From contig CACWOL010000002.1 of the NCBI GenBank assembly GCA_902762495.1, positions 27,674 to 91,673 on the forward strand: 64,000 nt of DNA, in the 5' to 3' direction. The notes under the pieces were generated by a model. That model saw only the letters and a list, made by a program, of their open reading frames with translations. It had not been told where the DNA came from and ran no database searches. This stretch comes from an uncultured bacterium. Lineage in GTDB: Bacteria > Verrucomicrobiota > Lentisphaeria > Victivallales > UBA1829. This document shows, piece by piece, positions 44,048 to 53,582 of the stretch. A program made the position numbers and the translations under genes. Positions within the stretch are counted from its first letter, which is position 1. The number at the start of each line of letters is the position of its first letter.

Positions 44048-47000
44048 ATGACAATATCCCGCAAGAATCGGTCCGTTACGGAAAAAGCCTCCTCCATTCA
44101 AAAAACCGCCTCGAAGATCATAGCGCTGACGCTGGTCTGCCTTTCCGCGGTCCTGTGGCTCGTCGCCTGCTCGGACGGTTCCCTGCCGCCGAAGGAAGGG
44201 GCGGAGCTGTGCCTGAACGAATTCTGCGAAGCGGTCAAAGCGGAGGACTGGACAAAGGCGACCGGAACCATCGACATGGCGACGGCCGATCCCATGCTGC
44301 TGAGTGTATGGAACTGCGAAGCATATACCGAAGCGGAAGATCTCCTGAGCAAAGGCAAAAACCTGAAAAAAGCGCTCGATATCCTGGCGGAGATCCCGGA
44401 CAGCAGCGAGGAATTCACGGGAATCCGGGAATCTCTCGCCACGCTCCCCGCCGCTTCGCGGAAAAAGATTACCGACCAGCTCCCGAGTATCTGCCGATTC
44501 CTGCGTGGAGTCGATGCGTTCCAGCTGAAGATGTTCGTGCTTACCCTCTCCGAAGACCGGAAGTTTCTCGAGGTCTCGAAGGACCTTGTACGGCTTCAGC
44601 TCTCCTCCACGGAGGAGCCATTTGAAGCCGTCTTCCGAAAGAACGGAAAGGAATGGCGTCTTTCCTCTCTGGAACGCCGGCTGACGGCGGGGCGGGAAGC
44701 CCCCTCGGAAGTTGAACTTGTATATGCGAAAACGACGGCGAAGAAAAAATACGATGCCGGTTCCCCGGAACAGGCACTCGTGGATTTCTGGACCGCCGAA
44801 TCGAAGCTGGATGTTGACGAGGTGCAGACTTTCCTCGCCGACGATTACATCAAGGTCGATGTCAACACGGTCCAGCGGACGAAAGCCGAATATATCGAAC
44901 AGGGACAGGGGCTCAAAGGCGATTCGCTCTACGAGTTTTTCCGGTCCGAGATCGAACACACCGATGCCGGGACCGACTGGACTGCATTTTCGGAGTACCT
45001 GAAGTCGCTCGCGGGAAGCGAGGTGGAAGAATTCCTAATGGAGCATTACCGGAAACGGAACAGATCGGAGGGAAAAATGCTGCTGCAGACCATGTCCGTA
45101 GTCCCGGACAGCCGCAAGGTCGAGGGCAACAGCGCGTCCCTGGACGTCACGGTCTGCGATCAGACACTTGGCCGCATACAAATCCATGTCGAACTGGTCC
45201 GCAAGGACGGCAAATGGCTGATCCGAAAAGAAGTTTATACTCTCCTGCCGCCCGCGACCGACGCGGAAAAGAAATCCATGGGCAAGACGCTGCGCCTGAT
45301 GGGCGTGGCGTTCGACGACGAGGACGAAAACAGGTTCGCCGGCATCTACGACAACATCGACAAAGCGCCGCTCACCAGAAAAAGCATCGACGAAAAGGAA
45401 TACAGGGCGCTGTGGGAGATCCTGAAGACGGAAGACCGGTTCGTCTCCTACGACGCGGCACGTTTCCTCTACGATCAGGACAACCTGTTCCCGGAGGAAG
45501 TGAAACAGCTCAAGTTCAACGAGGATTCCCGCCTCGACCAGCTTGCCGCCAAGCTCCGCGATTTCTATTTCGTCAACGACCCGAACGCCGTCTTCCCCGG
45601 GGCGGACGAGGCGGAACGGGCGGAGGAATGGGGCACGCTCAGCCGCGTGATCGTGGGCAAGGCGGTGCTCGGCAGGTTTGTCTGGGGGCGTTACCAGAAG
45701 CATAAGGCGGGCTATCTGGATCAGATGCTGGCTTCCTGGCTCGAAAAGGCGAAGGTCACGGACGACAACGCCGACCTCATCATCAATCTCTGGTCGAGTT
45801 ATCCGCCGGATCCGAGGGTCTGCGACCGGATGAAACTGATCGACACCCTCGCAAAAAACGGCGCACCGGAATGGGTGACGAGTTATCTGCGCGGCTGGAC
45901 CTCCATTCAGATGGCATGGGAAGCGCGCGGCATCGGCACCGCGTCGACCGTTACCGACGAAGGCTGGAATAAGTTCAGGCTGTACCTGAACGACGCCGAC
46001 CGCTACCTGGACCGCTCCATCAAGCTCAATCCCGACAACTACATCGCCTACTGCGAAAAGATCACGACCGCCATGGGGCACGGGACCTCCGCACAGGAAC
46101 TGGAGAATTTCAGGAAAGGCATCGCGATCGCGCCGGAAGCCGGCACGCATCTGGGATACCTTCTGACCGCGCTCATGCCCCGCTGGGGCGGCTCCCGCCA
46201 CGAGATGAAGCAGATACTTCTGGAAGGCATGAAACAGGATGAAAACAAGTCGCGCGTCCCTCTCTTGTCGTTCAACTACATCAACCTCGACATGTTCAAC
46301 AATGAATTCGTGCCGCTCACGTTCCGCTCGTTCTACATGGACCCCGTCGTGCAGGACTGCGGCGAACGCCTCTTCGCGCAGGCGCTGAAGAGGAGCAAGG
46401 ACACGTATTATCAGAACGTGATCCGCTTCGAACAGGCGCTGTTCTACCTGAACAGTCTCCGCTACGAGGATGCGCTCAAGGCATTCGACAGGATCACGTA
46501 CAAGGGGAAGGAGCTCGACAAATTCCTGTACGACAACAGCGTACTGAAATTCCAGAACTTCTATCCCGTCGTCCCGGTCTACGAGGACCCGAAAGCGGCG
46601 TTCGAACTCAGGCGAAGCGCCGTCGCGCCGCTCCTTCGTAGGATCGAGCTCAATTTCGTGACGGAAAAGATCCCGCCCGCGGTCGCGCGCCGTCAGCTGC
46701 TCGCCCTGGCGGAAACCGACGAGGCGAAAGCCGATCCGTCCATCCGGAACTCCCTGATCGACCTCGCCGCCGCGTGGGGCGAACCCGAACAGCCTGGCGC
46801 AAATTACAAGACGAACCAAAACCATTCCGGCCCCGCGTGGGAATGCGCGTGTTTCATCGCCGATGCGGACCGCATCCGGTTCTTCTTCGATCACGGCTAC
46901 GATGTCGGGGCTGTGCCGCATTTCTTCCTCCGCGCCAGGTATTACGCCGGACTCACGCTGGACGCGTCGAACCGGTCCAAGCTCGAACAGATCCGCAGGA

Positions 47001-47902
47001 TGATCACGACCGAGGCGAAAAAATACTGGAAATACGTCGTGGACGATACCGATCCGGAACGGACGATCGAGGTGGAATACGATTCGCCGCGGATCGACTA
47101 TGCAATGGTCGCAAAATCCGCAAAGTCCTCCAACAGGGACCTGCTGGTGATCGAATATGAATCCATCCACCAATTCATCTTCAATCTCAACGGCGACGCC
47201 CTGACCATCGAGCCGTTCCAGTACGCGCCGCTGCCGTCCGTCGTGATGGTCAACGGGAAGCCGTGGACCAACCTGTCGAAGCCGTTCCGCCTTCCGTTCA
47301 AGCCCGATCTGTCGCACGGGTTCTCCATGCTTCTCCGGGGCGCGTCGAAGTGGAGCACGCAGGCGTTCTGCGACGGGGACAAGCGCGCGGAACTGCTGGT
47401 CTGCCCCGTATATGAATTCGACCGTGCGAAGATGGCGTTCGCCGTCCTGTTCGGTTCGAACGCCCTTCCCCCGGCGCCCCAGTCGCAGAAGCCCGCGCAG
47501 CAGGTGATCGGCGGACTCAACCCGAAGCGCGTGAACTCCGTTCCCTTCGACCCGGAAACGATGAACGGAGAATCGGCCGGGAAGCGGAAGAAGTCGATCG
47601 TCTTCGAAGGGATGATCGACGGATCCGGGCTCTTCACGTTCAGCGGGAACAAGGTCACGTACAAGCATTCGACGTTCGATTACCCGGACTATATCAAGGT
47701 CAATGGCGTCACATGGGACAACCTGAACGTCCCGTTCAAGCTGGATTTCACCCCGGACTACTCCAGGACGAAAGTCGTCGAGATGAACGGCCGCAGTGAG
47801 ATCCGGTTGAACTACACGCAGGACAAGCTGGAACTCTTCATCAACGACAGCGAGGCATCCCGCGCCGAATATCGCGTCTCCATGTATTTTGAGGACAATT
47901 GA
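44048..47902 (+). CDS. giant secreted lipoprotein with duplicated C-terminal module
   Basis: 1284 residues. A long basic N-terminus leads to helix IIALTLVCLSAVLWLVAC and a lipobox-like LVAC near 39. Two NTF2/SnoaL-like segments may lie at ~45-235 and ~240-420 (FCEAVKAEDWTKA; DFWTAESKLDVDEVQTFLADD). The middle is helical with TPR-like pairs (DRYLDRSIKLNPDNYIAY; RYEDALKAFDRIT). The end holds two copies of a beta module, near 1055-1150 and 1180-1280, shown by VNGKPWTNLSKPFRLPFKPD and VNGVTWDNLNVPFKLDFTPD. No catalytic motif. Probably a surface or periplasmic binding scaffold; family not recognised. Confidence 0.7.
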   Translation: MTISRKNRSVTEKASSIQKTASKIIALTLVCLSAVLWLVACSDGSLPPKEGAELCLNEFCEAVKAEDWTKATGTIDMATADPMLLSVWNCEAYTEAEDLLSKGKNLKKALDILAEIPDSSEEFTGIRESLATLPAASRKKITDQLPSICRFLRGVDAFQLKMFVLTLSEDRKFLEVSKDLVRLQLSSTEEPFEAVFRKNGKEWRLSSLERRLTAGREAPSEVELVYAKTTAKKKYDAGSPEQALVDFWTAESKLDVDEVQTFLADDYIKVDVNTVQRTKAEYIEQGQGLKGDSLYEFFRSEIEHTDAGTDWTAFSEYLKSLAGSEVEEFLMEHYRKRNRSEGKMLLQTMSVVPDSRKVEGNSASLDVTVCDQTLGRIQIHVELVRKDGKWLIRKEVYTLLPPATDAEKKSMGKTLRLMGVAFDDEDENRFAGIYDNIDKAPLTRKSIDEKEYRALWEILKTEDRFVSYDAARFLYDQDNLFPEEVKQLKFNEDSRLDQLAAKLRDFYFVNDPNAVFPGADEAERAEEWGTLSRVIVGKAVLGRFVWGRYQKHKAGYLDQMLASWLEKAKVTDDNADLIINLWSSYPPDPRVCDRMKLIDTLAKNGAPEWVTSYLRGWTSIQMAWEARGIGTASTVTDEGWNKFRLYLNDADRYLDRSIKLNPDNYIAYCEKITTAMGHGTSAQELENFRKGIAIAPEAGTHLGYLLTALMPRWGGSRHEMKQILLEGMKQDENKSRVPLLSFNYINLDMFNNEFVPLTFRSFYMDPVVQDCGERLFAQALKRSKDTYYQNVIRFEQALFYLNSLRYEDALKAFDRITYKGKELDKFLYDNSVLKFQNFYPVVPVYEDPKAAFELRRSAVAPLLRRIELNFVTEKIPPAVARRQLLALAETDEAKADPSIRNSLIDLAAAWGEPEQPGANYKTNQNHSGPAWECACFIADADRIRFFFDHGYDVGAVPHFFLRARYYAGLTLDASNRSKLEQIRRMITTEAKKYWKYVVDDTDPERTIEVEYDSPRIDYAMVAKSAKSSNRDLLVIEYESIHQFIFNLNGDALTIEPFQYAPLPSVVMVNGKPWTNLSKPFRLPFKPDLSHGFSMLLRGASKWSTQAFCDGDKRAELLVCPVYEFDRAKMAFAVLFGSNALPPAPQSQKPAQQVIGGLNPKRVNSVPFDPETMNGESAGKRKKSIVFEGMIDGSGLFTFSGNKVTYKHSTFDYPDYIKVNGVTWDNLNVPFKLDFTPDYSRTKVVEMNGRSEIRLNYTQDKLELFINDSEASRAEYRVSMYFEDN

Positions 47903-47923
47903 ACAGTCTGGAAAGGTCTTGAC

Positions 47924-48817
47924 ATGACATCCGCACACTCGATCAATAGGACGCTTGCCGCAGTCTTCGCCGCCGCGCTTTTCGTGTTTCTCGGCACGGG
48001 GTGCAGGCACGATGCGTACAATTCCGACGGCGAATGGGTCAGCGTGCCGATCACCCCGGTCAGCATTGGTCCGTATTTGCTGCCATTTGGAGAAGGAGAT
48101 GTTACCACCTACGGCATTTCCACGGGATTGGCGGTCCAAAACATAGATTCGTATGGGATTTTTGTCCCGATCGGAACATCTTTCATTGGCAGGAACTACG
48201 GCATGGCATGCAGTCTGGTTTGCCTCTCCGAGGAATTCAATGGGATCGCGGTCGGCGCCATTGATTTAGGGAATCACAACGGCATTTCCATCTTTCCGAT
48301 TGATTTCGGAAGCGGCACAAACGGACTGTCCGCCGAAGCGATTACGATCGGAAAAAGATTCAACGGAATTGACTTCTGTCTTTGTAACATTTACGGGACG
48401 GAGGGAGCCGGGTTGCAGGTGATCGGAGTGGATTTTTCCACGCATGACGACAGCGAGATAACCGGCTGCCAGATCGGAGGGATTTTGACCTCCGCCGTTC
48501 GCGGCGCGCAGATCGGTGCAGTCACATATAATCCGAAGGTCGGAATCAATCGCGGGAGATCGTTCGGGAAATGCCTGAATTTAGGCGTTATGAACCTCGA
48601 TTTGACGGAGGGCTTCCAGGTCGGGGTGGTCAACAACACCTCGGAAGGAAATCCGGTTCAGATCGGACTGTTCAACACCACATTCGAGGGCAGCCCGTTC
48701 CAGATCGGATTGCTGAACATCAACCCGAACGGATTCCTCCCGATCTTCCCGTTCTTCAACTACAGCGTCAAAAAGGGCGCTTACGAACGCGAACAGGAAT
48801 CGGCGGTCGGGTTCTGA
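47924..48817 (+). CDS. lipoprotein with LA_2272-type surface repeats
   Basis: 297 residues. Signal peptide ends FLGTGCRH, a lipobox. The rest is built of short repeats of the type GxQxGxxN: GCQIGGILTSAVRGAQIGAV, GFQVGVVNNTSEGNPVQIG, SPFQIGLLNINPNG. These match the LA_2272 family surface repeats known from Leptospira and others, predicted to stack as a beta structure on the cell surface. It follows the giant lipoprotein by 21 bases. Unusually AT-rich for the region. Confidence 0.75.
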   Translation: MTSAHSINRTLAAVFAAALFVFLGTGCRHDAYNSDGEWVSVPITPVSIGPYLLPFGEGDVTTYGISTGLAVQNIDSYGIFVPIGTSFIGRNYGMACSLVCLSEEFNGIAVGAIDLGNHNGISIFPIDFGSGTNGLSAEAITIGKRFNGIDFCLCNIYGTEGAGLQVIGVDFSTHDDSEITGCQIGGILTSAVRGAQIGAVTYNPKVGINRGRSFGKCLNLGVMNLDLTEGFQVGVVNNTSEGNPVQIGLFNTTFEGSPFQIGLLNINPNGFLPIFPFFNYSVKKGAYEREQESAVGF

Positions 48818-48862
48818 GCTCGAATCCGGCGAAAAAGGAAGACGGAAAACGGAGGCGTTTTC

Positions 48863-49633
48863 ATGCACGAGATCAAGGCGGCAAAATACCCGAAACCGAA
48901 ACAGTTGTCCGATCCGTATCAGCGTTACGGCGACGACCTGAAAAAAAGCATCCTGCAAAAGGACGGATGTTATCTGAACGCTCGCGAGCTCACGGCCCTG
49001 TTTCACGGGTCGACGCCCGCCGGGACCTACGACGAATCCGCCCATTATCTGCCAGCCGTCACGCGTTGGCTCGCCGCGCACTACCAGGAATGCGTGCATG
49101 CTCGCGATGAGGAGTACGAAGAGCTGTTCAAACGGTTTCTCATGTGGACGGTCTTCTTCCACTCCGAACTGGTCAAGGACGGCACGCGGGACGACCTGAA
49201 CCTTTATCTGTCCGATCTTTTCGCCCTCGCGACCGAACGCTTCGAGCTGTACGGCGGCGATCCGGAGGGATTCGAATGCGTCACATACTTCTTTACCTAT
49301 TTCGGACACGGATCGTTCATGCAGACCGACGACCCGCTCGGGACATGCAGGGATTTCCCGTTCGGCATCACGGACGAATACATGGCGCGCCGTTTCAACA
49401 ATCCGGCGTCCTACGCCGATCACGCGTGGCTGATCCTGCTTGCGATGGGCAACCGCGGGCTGACCTGGCGCTACGGCTTAAACGACATCCACGACAGCGC
49501 GTTTCTGGAGAAACTGTGGAACGATGCGGCGTGGCGGTCGGCGGCGGTCACGACGGTCATCGTGGAGACCGAGGCGCACCCGGAGCTGACCGACTACTGG
49601 TCGGCATGCCTGGACTACGGCATATTTTTCTGA
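48863..49633 (+). CDS. hypothetical protein
   Basis: 256 residues, no signal peptide. Notable segments: ARELTALFHGSTPAGTYDES, ECVTYFFTYFGHGSFMQTDD and ITDEYMARRFNNPASYADH; mostly helical with many aromatic residues. A catalytic site is not evident. 45 bases after the surface-repeat gene and probably in the same transcript. Not recognised. Confidence 0.6.
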   Translation: MHEIKAAKYPKPKQLSDPYQRYGDDLKKSILQKDGCYLNARELTALFHGSTPAGTYDESAHYLPAVTRWLAAHYQECVHARDEEYEELFKRFLMWTVFFHSELVKDGTRDDLNLYLSDLFALATERFELYGGDPEGFECVTYFFTYFGHGSFMQTDDPLGTCRDFPFGITDEYMARRFNNPASYADHAWLILLAMGNRGLTWRYGLNDIHDSAFLEKLWNDAAWRSAAVTTVIVETEAHPELTDYWSACLDYGIFF

Positions 49634-49639
49634 AAACGC

Positions 49640-49813
49640 GGAAATGCCGCGGCGAAAAGACTTCGAGATGAGGGTATCTTCGTTTCCCCGATCCGGTATC
49701 CGAGCGTACCGGAAGGGTCCGCCCGCCTTCGATTGACCGTCATGGTGTCGCATACCGAACCCGAACTCACACGCTGCGCTGAATCACTCGCCCGGGCGAT
49801 CACAAACAATTGA
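49640..49813 (+). pseudogene. C-terminal remnant of an alpha-oxoamine synthase (BioF/Kbl family)
   Basis: The frame from 49640 to the TGA at 49811 translates, without a start codon, to a tail with RDEGIFVSPIRYPSVPEGSA and RLRLTVMVSHTEPELTRC. This is the characteristic C-terminus of PLP-dependent 8-amino-7-oxononanoate synthase / glycine C-acetyltransferase enzymes. The other ~340 residues, including the PLP Lys, are absent, so it is a relic left by deletion or recombination next to the hypothetical gene. Confidence 0.65.
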
Positions 49814-49957
49814 AACGACAAACGGCGACTGCGAAAGACGTCCCCGGAACCATCGCGGCTTCGGGGAAGGCCCGGCACAGCGAGCAGGACGAGTCCAGGC
49901 TTGTGTTCATGGGATGTCGGAAAACGGTCTTTCCGAACAAAAAATACGCTGCCGGGA

Positions 49958-49985
49958 TTGAAAAATGCGCGCATGATGATATATT
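49958..49985 (+). promoter_or_regulatory. sigma-70 promoter of rex
   Basis: TTGAAA (49958-49963), 16-base spacer, TATATT (49980-49985). ATGATA (49976-49981), a half-site of the operator seen at adhE, overlaps the -10, which would allow weak autoregulation. Confidence 0.6.
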
Positions 49986-50017
49986 AAGAACATGTAATCA
50001 CACGAAAGAGGATGCCG

Positions 50018-50668
50018 ATGAAAATACAAAACTCTCCGACCCTGCGGCGAATGCCGACCTACCTGCACCGGCTTTTCAAGCTTCGGCTCGCCGGACAGGA
50101 ATGGGTTTCCTGCGCCGAACTTGCCGAGTATATGGGCATCCCTCACATCATGGTCAGAAAAGATATTGCCATGACCGGGCTTCCGGGCAACAAACGGTTC
50201 GGGTTCAAGGTCAATGACCTCATCAATGCGATCCTGAAATTTGTCGGATGGGATCACGCGACTTCGGCCACGCTGGTCGGCGTCGGTTCTCTGGGGTCCG
50301 CTTTGCTAGGGTTCACGGACTTTCAGGCGTATAATTTCCGGATCGAATCGGTATTCGATTCCGACCCCGACAAAATAGGGCGCGAGGTCCACGGGTTCGA
50401 GGTCTATGACATCGCCGAAATCCGCGAACGCCTGAAACTGGCCTGCCCCAAAGTCGGGATCATCTGCGTTTCCTCGATTGGAGCTCAAGGTGTCGCCGAC
50501 GTCCTCGTTTCGCTCGGGATCAAGTATATCTGGAATTTCGCCAACGTCTGCCTCAAAGTCCCGGAAGGCGTGATTGTCCAGCGGGAGGTCATCGCAGGCG
50601 GACTTGCCGTCCTCTTCGCAAAAATGCGCCGGGCCGAGGCCGGGGAAACCGTGACCGAGACGGATTGA
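50018..50668 (+). CDS. rex: redox-sensing repressor Rex
   Basis: 216 residues. Start at the second ATG (50018), six bases after AGAGG; the ATG at 50012 is too close to that site. N-terminal winged helix (TYLHRLFKLRLAGQEWVSCAELAEYMGI, VRKDIA) and C-terminal Rossmann domain with VGVGSLGSALLGF, IESVFDSDPDKIGREVHG and the closing FANVCLKVPEGVIVQ. Rex senses NADH/NAD+ and releases its operators when NADH rises. The next gene is adhE, whose promoter carries two palindromic sites. Confidence 0.93.
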   Translation: MKIQNSPTLRRMPTYLHRLFKLRLAGQEWVSCAELAEYMGIPHIMVRKDIAMTGLPGNKRFGFKVNDLINAILKFVGWDHATSATLVGVGSLGSALLGFTDFQAYNFRIESVFDSDPDKIGREVHGFEVYDIAEIRERLKLACPKVGIICVSSIGAQGVADVLVSLGIKYIWNFANVCLKVPEGVIVQREVIAGGLAVLFAKMRRAEAGETVTETD

Positions 50669-50717
50669 CCGGGCATCCCCCATCTGATTTCAGGCGGAAA
50701 AATCTTTTTTGAGCGAG

Positions 50718-50735
50718 AAGATAAAAAAATATCAT
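50718..50735. promoter_or_regulatory. operator copy 1 upstream of the adhE -35
   Basis: AAGATA, AAAAAA, TATCAT: one mismatch from the perfect palindrome at 50781. It ends 8 bases before the -35 box. Confidence 0.6.
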
Positions 50736-50743
50736 GTTACCCC

Positions 50744-50772
50744 TTGTATTTTTGCGAAACGTGGTGTATATT
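50744..50772 (+). promoter_or_regulatory. sigma-70 promoter of adhE
   Basis: TTGTAT (50744-50749), 17-base spacer, TATATT (50767-50772); start expected near 50779, inside operator copy 2. Confidence 0.75.
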
Positions 50773-50780
50773 AATCTGTG

Positions 50781-50798
50781 ATGATAAAAAAATATCAT
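50781..50798. promoter_or_regulatory. operator copy 2 at the adhE transcription start
   Basis: Perfect palindrome ATGATA, AAAAAA, TATCAT. Centre-to-centre distance to copy 1 is 63 bases, about six helical turns, so two repressors would bind the same DNA face around the promoter. Rex is the obvious candidate; the sequence differs from the classical TTGTTAA-type Rex site. Confidence 0.6.
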
Positions 50799-50851
50799 TG
50801 CAAAACAAACATTCTTCATGAAACCCACCATCCAAAACAAGGAGAGCAGTG

Positions 50852-53491
50852 ATGGATAAGAAAAAAAAGATTCTCCCGGAAATCCCTCCGGAAGAAAAAA
50901 TCGCCCGGGAAAAGGCTTTGATCGACGCGATCGTCGCCAAAGTCAAAGCCGCACAGGAAGTCTTCGCAAACTACACACAGGAACAGGTCGATAAAATCTT
51001 CCAGGCCGCCGCTCTGGCCGCCAGCAACATGAGGATTCCGCTGGCCCAGATGGCTGTTGAGGAAACCGGCATGGGCGTGGTGGAAGACAAGGTCATCAAG
51101 AATCATTATGCATCCGAGTACATCTGCAACAAATTTCTGCCGATGAAGACATGCGGGATTATTGAGACGGACGATGCATTCGGCATGATCAAAGTCGCGG
51201 AGCCCCGCGGTGTGATCGCCGGGATCATTCCGACGACGAATCCGACATCCACGGCGATCTTCAAAGCGCTGATCTCGCTGAAGACCCGCAACGGCATCGT
51301 ATTCAGTCCTCATCCGCGCGCCAGAAAATGCACCTGCTATGCCGCAAAGATCGTCCTGGACGCCGCGGTCAAGGCGGGTGCGCCGAAAGACATCATCGCC
51401 TGGATCGACGAGCCGACCGTCTCCATGAGCAGCTATCTGATGAGCCATAAGGACGTCGCTCTGATCCTCGCCACCGGCGGTCCCGGCATGGTGAAGGCCG
51501 CTTATTCCAGCGGCACCCCCGCGATTGGCGTCGGCGCGGGCAATGTCCCGGTAATCATGGATGACACCTGCGACGTGGAAATGGCTGTGAACTCGGTCCT
51601 TCTCTCCAAGACCTTCGACAACGGCATGATCTGCGCCTCGGAACAGTCCGTCACGGCACTTGCGCCCATTTACGACAAAGTCAAAGCCGAGTTCCTCAAA
51701 CGCGGCGGCTATATCCTGAACAAAAAAGAAGCGGCGGCGGTCGGCAAAGTCATTCAGATTGACGGCAAGCTCAATGCGAAGATCGTCGGCCAGACCGCGG
51801 TCACGATCGCCAAACTCGCGGGGATCAAGGTCCCGCCCGAGACCAAGGTCCTGATCGCCGAAGTCAAAGGCGTCGGTCCGGATGTCCCGTTCTCGTGCGA
51901 AAAGCTTTCTCCGACGCTGGCGCTTTACAAGGCGGACACGTATGAAGACGCCATAGAGAACGCAAAAGCGCTGCTCAATTACGGCGGTCTCGGACACACC
52001 GCGGTCCTCTATACCAATACGCAGAACGAGGAACGCATCCGCGAATTCGGCCACGTCATGCTGGCAAGCCGCGTCCTGATCAATACGCCGAGCTCGCAAG
52101 GAGGTATCGGCGACCTCTACAACTTTGCGCTGACGCCCTCCCTGACGCTCGGGTGCGGCAGCTGGGGCGGGAACTATGTCAGCGAAAACGTCGGTCCGAA
52201 AAATCTTCTGAACATCAAATCCATTGCGAAACGGAGAGAAAACATGCTGTGGTTCCGTATCCCGCAGAAAGTTTACTTCAAATACGGCTGTCTCTGCACG
52301 GCGCTGGGCGATCTTGCGGGGAAAAAACGCGCCTTCATCGTCACCGACAAATTCCTTTACAGCACCGGACTTCTCAACCCCATGCTTCAGAGGCTGGTCG
52401 ATATGGGCATTTCGCCGCGCGTTTTCAGCGATATCGCGCCGGATCCGACGATCCAGACGGCAAAACGCGGACTCGAACAGCTCAGGAGCTTCGATGCCGA
52501 TGTGATCATTGCGGTCGGCGGAGGGTCCCCGATCGACGCGGCCAAGATCATGTGGCTCATGTATGAACTCCCGGACGTCAAGTTCGAGGATATCGCCATG
52601 CGTTTCATGGATATCCGCAAACGCATCGTGAAACTGCCTGAGCTGGGCAAGAAGGCGATGATGGTCGCCGTCCCCACCACCAGCGGCACCGGTTCGGAAG
52701 TGACTCCGTTCGCCGTGATCACGGATGAGGAAACGCACCAGAAATTCCCGCTGGCGGACTATGCGCTCACGCCGAGCATGGCGATCATCGATACCGAGCT
52801 GGTGATGAAGCTGCCGAAGGGGCTGACGGCAATCTCCGGCCTTGACGCCCTGACGCATGCCCTGGAGGCGCGTGTTTCCTGTATGCAGAGCGACTATTGC
52901 AACGCGCTGGCAAACGAGGCGGCCAGGCTGATCTTCAAGTATCTGCCCGAGTGCTACAAAAACGGCACGATGAACGAGATCGCCCGCGAACGCATGTTCA
53001 ATGCCTCGGCGATGGCCGGCATGGCGTTCGCCAATGCATTCCTCGGTCTCTGCCACTCCATGGCGCACAAACTCGGCGGCATGTATCATGTCCCGCACGG
53101 ACTGGCAAACGCGTTCCTCATCAGCCACATCATCAAATACAATGCCGTGGACTGCATGACCAAGCAGGCGGCATTCCCGCAGTATCACTATCCCAATGCA
53201 AAAGCGGATTATGCCGCCGTGGCCCGCTATATCGGACTGGACGGCAGGGACGATGATGAACTGGTGGCGAGGCTGATCGCGAAGATCGAGGAGCTGAAGG
53301 CCGAACTGGACATCCCGAAAAACATGAAAATGTGGTTCGATGCGAAAGGTATCACCGAAAAGACGTTCCTCAAGCAACTGGACGATCTCAGCCTGAAGGC
53401 GTTCGACGACCAGTGCACCGGGACCAATCCGCGTTATCCGCTGATCTCCGAGATCAAAGACCTCTATCTGGCGGCGTATTACGGGAAATAA
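50852..53491 (+). CDS. adhE: bifunctional acetaldehyde-CoA/alcohol dehydrogenase
   Basis: 879 residues from ATG 50852, seven bases after AAGGAG; an adjacent GTG at 50849 is less likely. N-terminal ALDH half with the catalytic Cys in DNGMICASEQS (near 262). C-terminal iron-dependent ADH half (from ~460) with the NAD-binding GGGSPIDAAK, metal-binding region GLDALTHALEA and CHSMAHKLGGMYHVPHG. It reduces acetyl-CoA to ethanol with two NADH, regenerating NAD+ in fermentation. Preceded by rex and two palindromes; followed by a small 2Fe-2S protein. Confidence 0.96.
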   Translation: MDKKKKILPEIPPEEKIAREKALIDAIVAKVKAAQEVFANYTQEQVDKIFQAAALAASNMRIPLAQMAVEETGMGVVEDKVIKNHYASEYICNKFLPMKTCGIIETDDAFGMIKVAEPRGVIAGIIPTTNPTSTAIFKALISLKTRNGIVFSPHPRARKCTCYAAKIVLDAAVKAGAPKDIIAWIDEPTVSMSSYLMSHKDVALILATGGPGMVKAAYSSGTPAIGVGAGNVPVIMDDTCDVEMAVNSVLLSKTFDNGMICASEQSVTALAPIYDKVKAEFLKRGGYILNKKEAAAVGKVIQIDGKLNAKIVGQTAVTIAKLAGIKVPPETKVLIAEVKGVGPDVPFSCEKLSPTLALYKADTYEDAIENAKALLNYGGLGHTAVLYTNTQNEERIREFGHVMLASRVLINTPSSQGGIGDLYNFALTPSLTLGCGSWGGNYVSENVGPKNLLNIKSIAKRRENMLWFRIPQKVYFKYGCLCTALGDLAGKKRAFIVTDKFLYSTGLLNPMLQRLVDMGISPRVFSDIAPDPTIQTAKRGLEQLRSFDADVIIAVGGGSPIDAAKIMWLMYELPDVKFEDIAMRFMDIRKRIVKLPELGKKAMMVAVPTTSGTGSEVTPFAVITDEETHQKFPLADYALTPSMAIIDTELVMKLPKGLTAISGLDALTHALEARVSCMQSDYCNALANEAARLIFKYLPECYKNGTMNEIARERMFNASAMAGMAFANAFLGLCHSMAHKLGGMYHVPHGLANAFLISHIIKYNAVDCMTKQAAFPQYHYPNAKADYAAVARYIGLDGRDDDELVARLIAKIEELKAELDIPKNMKMWFDAKGITEKTFLKQLDDLSLKAFDDQCTGTNPRYPLISEIKDLYLAAYYGK

Positions 53492-53582
53492 AAAACGATC
53501 TCCGTCTCATGCTCGGCATGGCCCGGACATGAGGCGGGAGGTCTTACGCCTTTTCAAAAAACAATCAAGGAGAAACAACCCC

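Noticed and set aside
45035..48139. 1034-residue minus-strand ORF opposite the giant lipoprotein
   Set aside because: Antisense frame of GC-rich coding sequence; no start signal and Arg/Val/Glu-biased composition.
49810..50217. 135-residue ORF covering the start of rex
   Set aside because: Out of frame with rex, overlaps the rex promoter and shows no family features.
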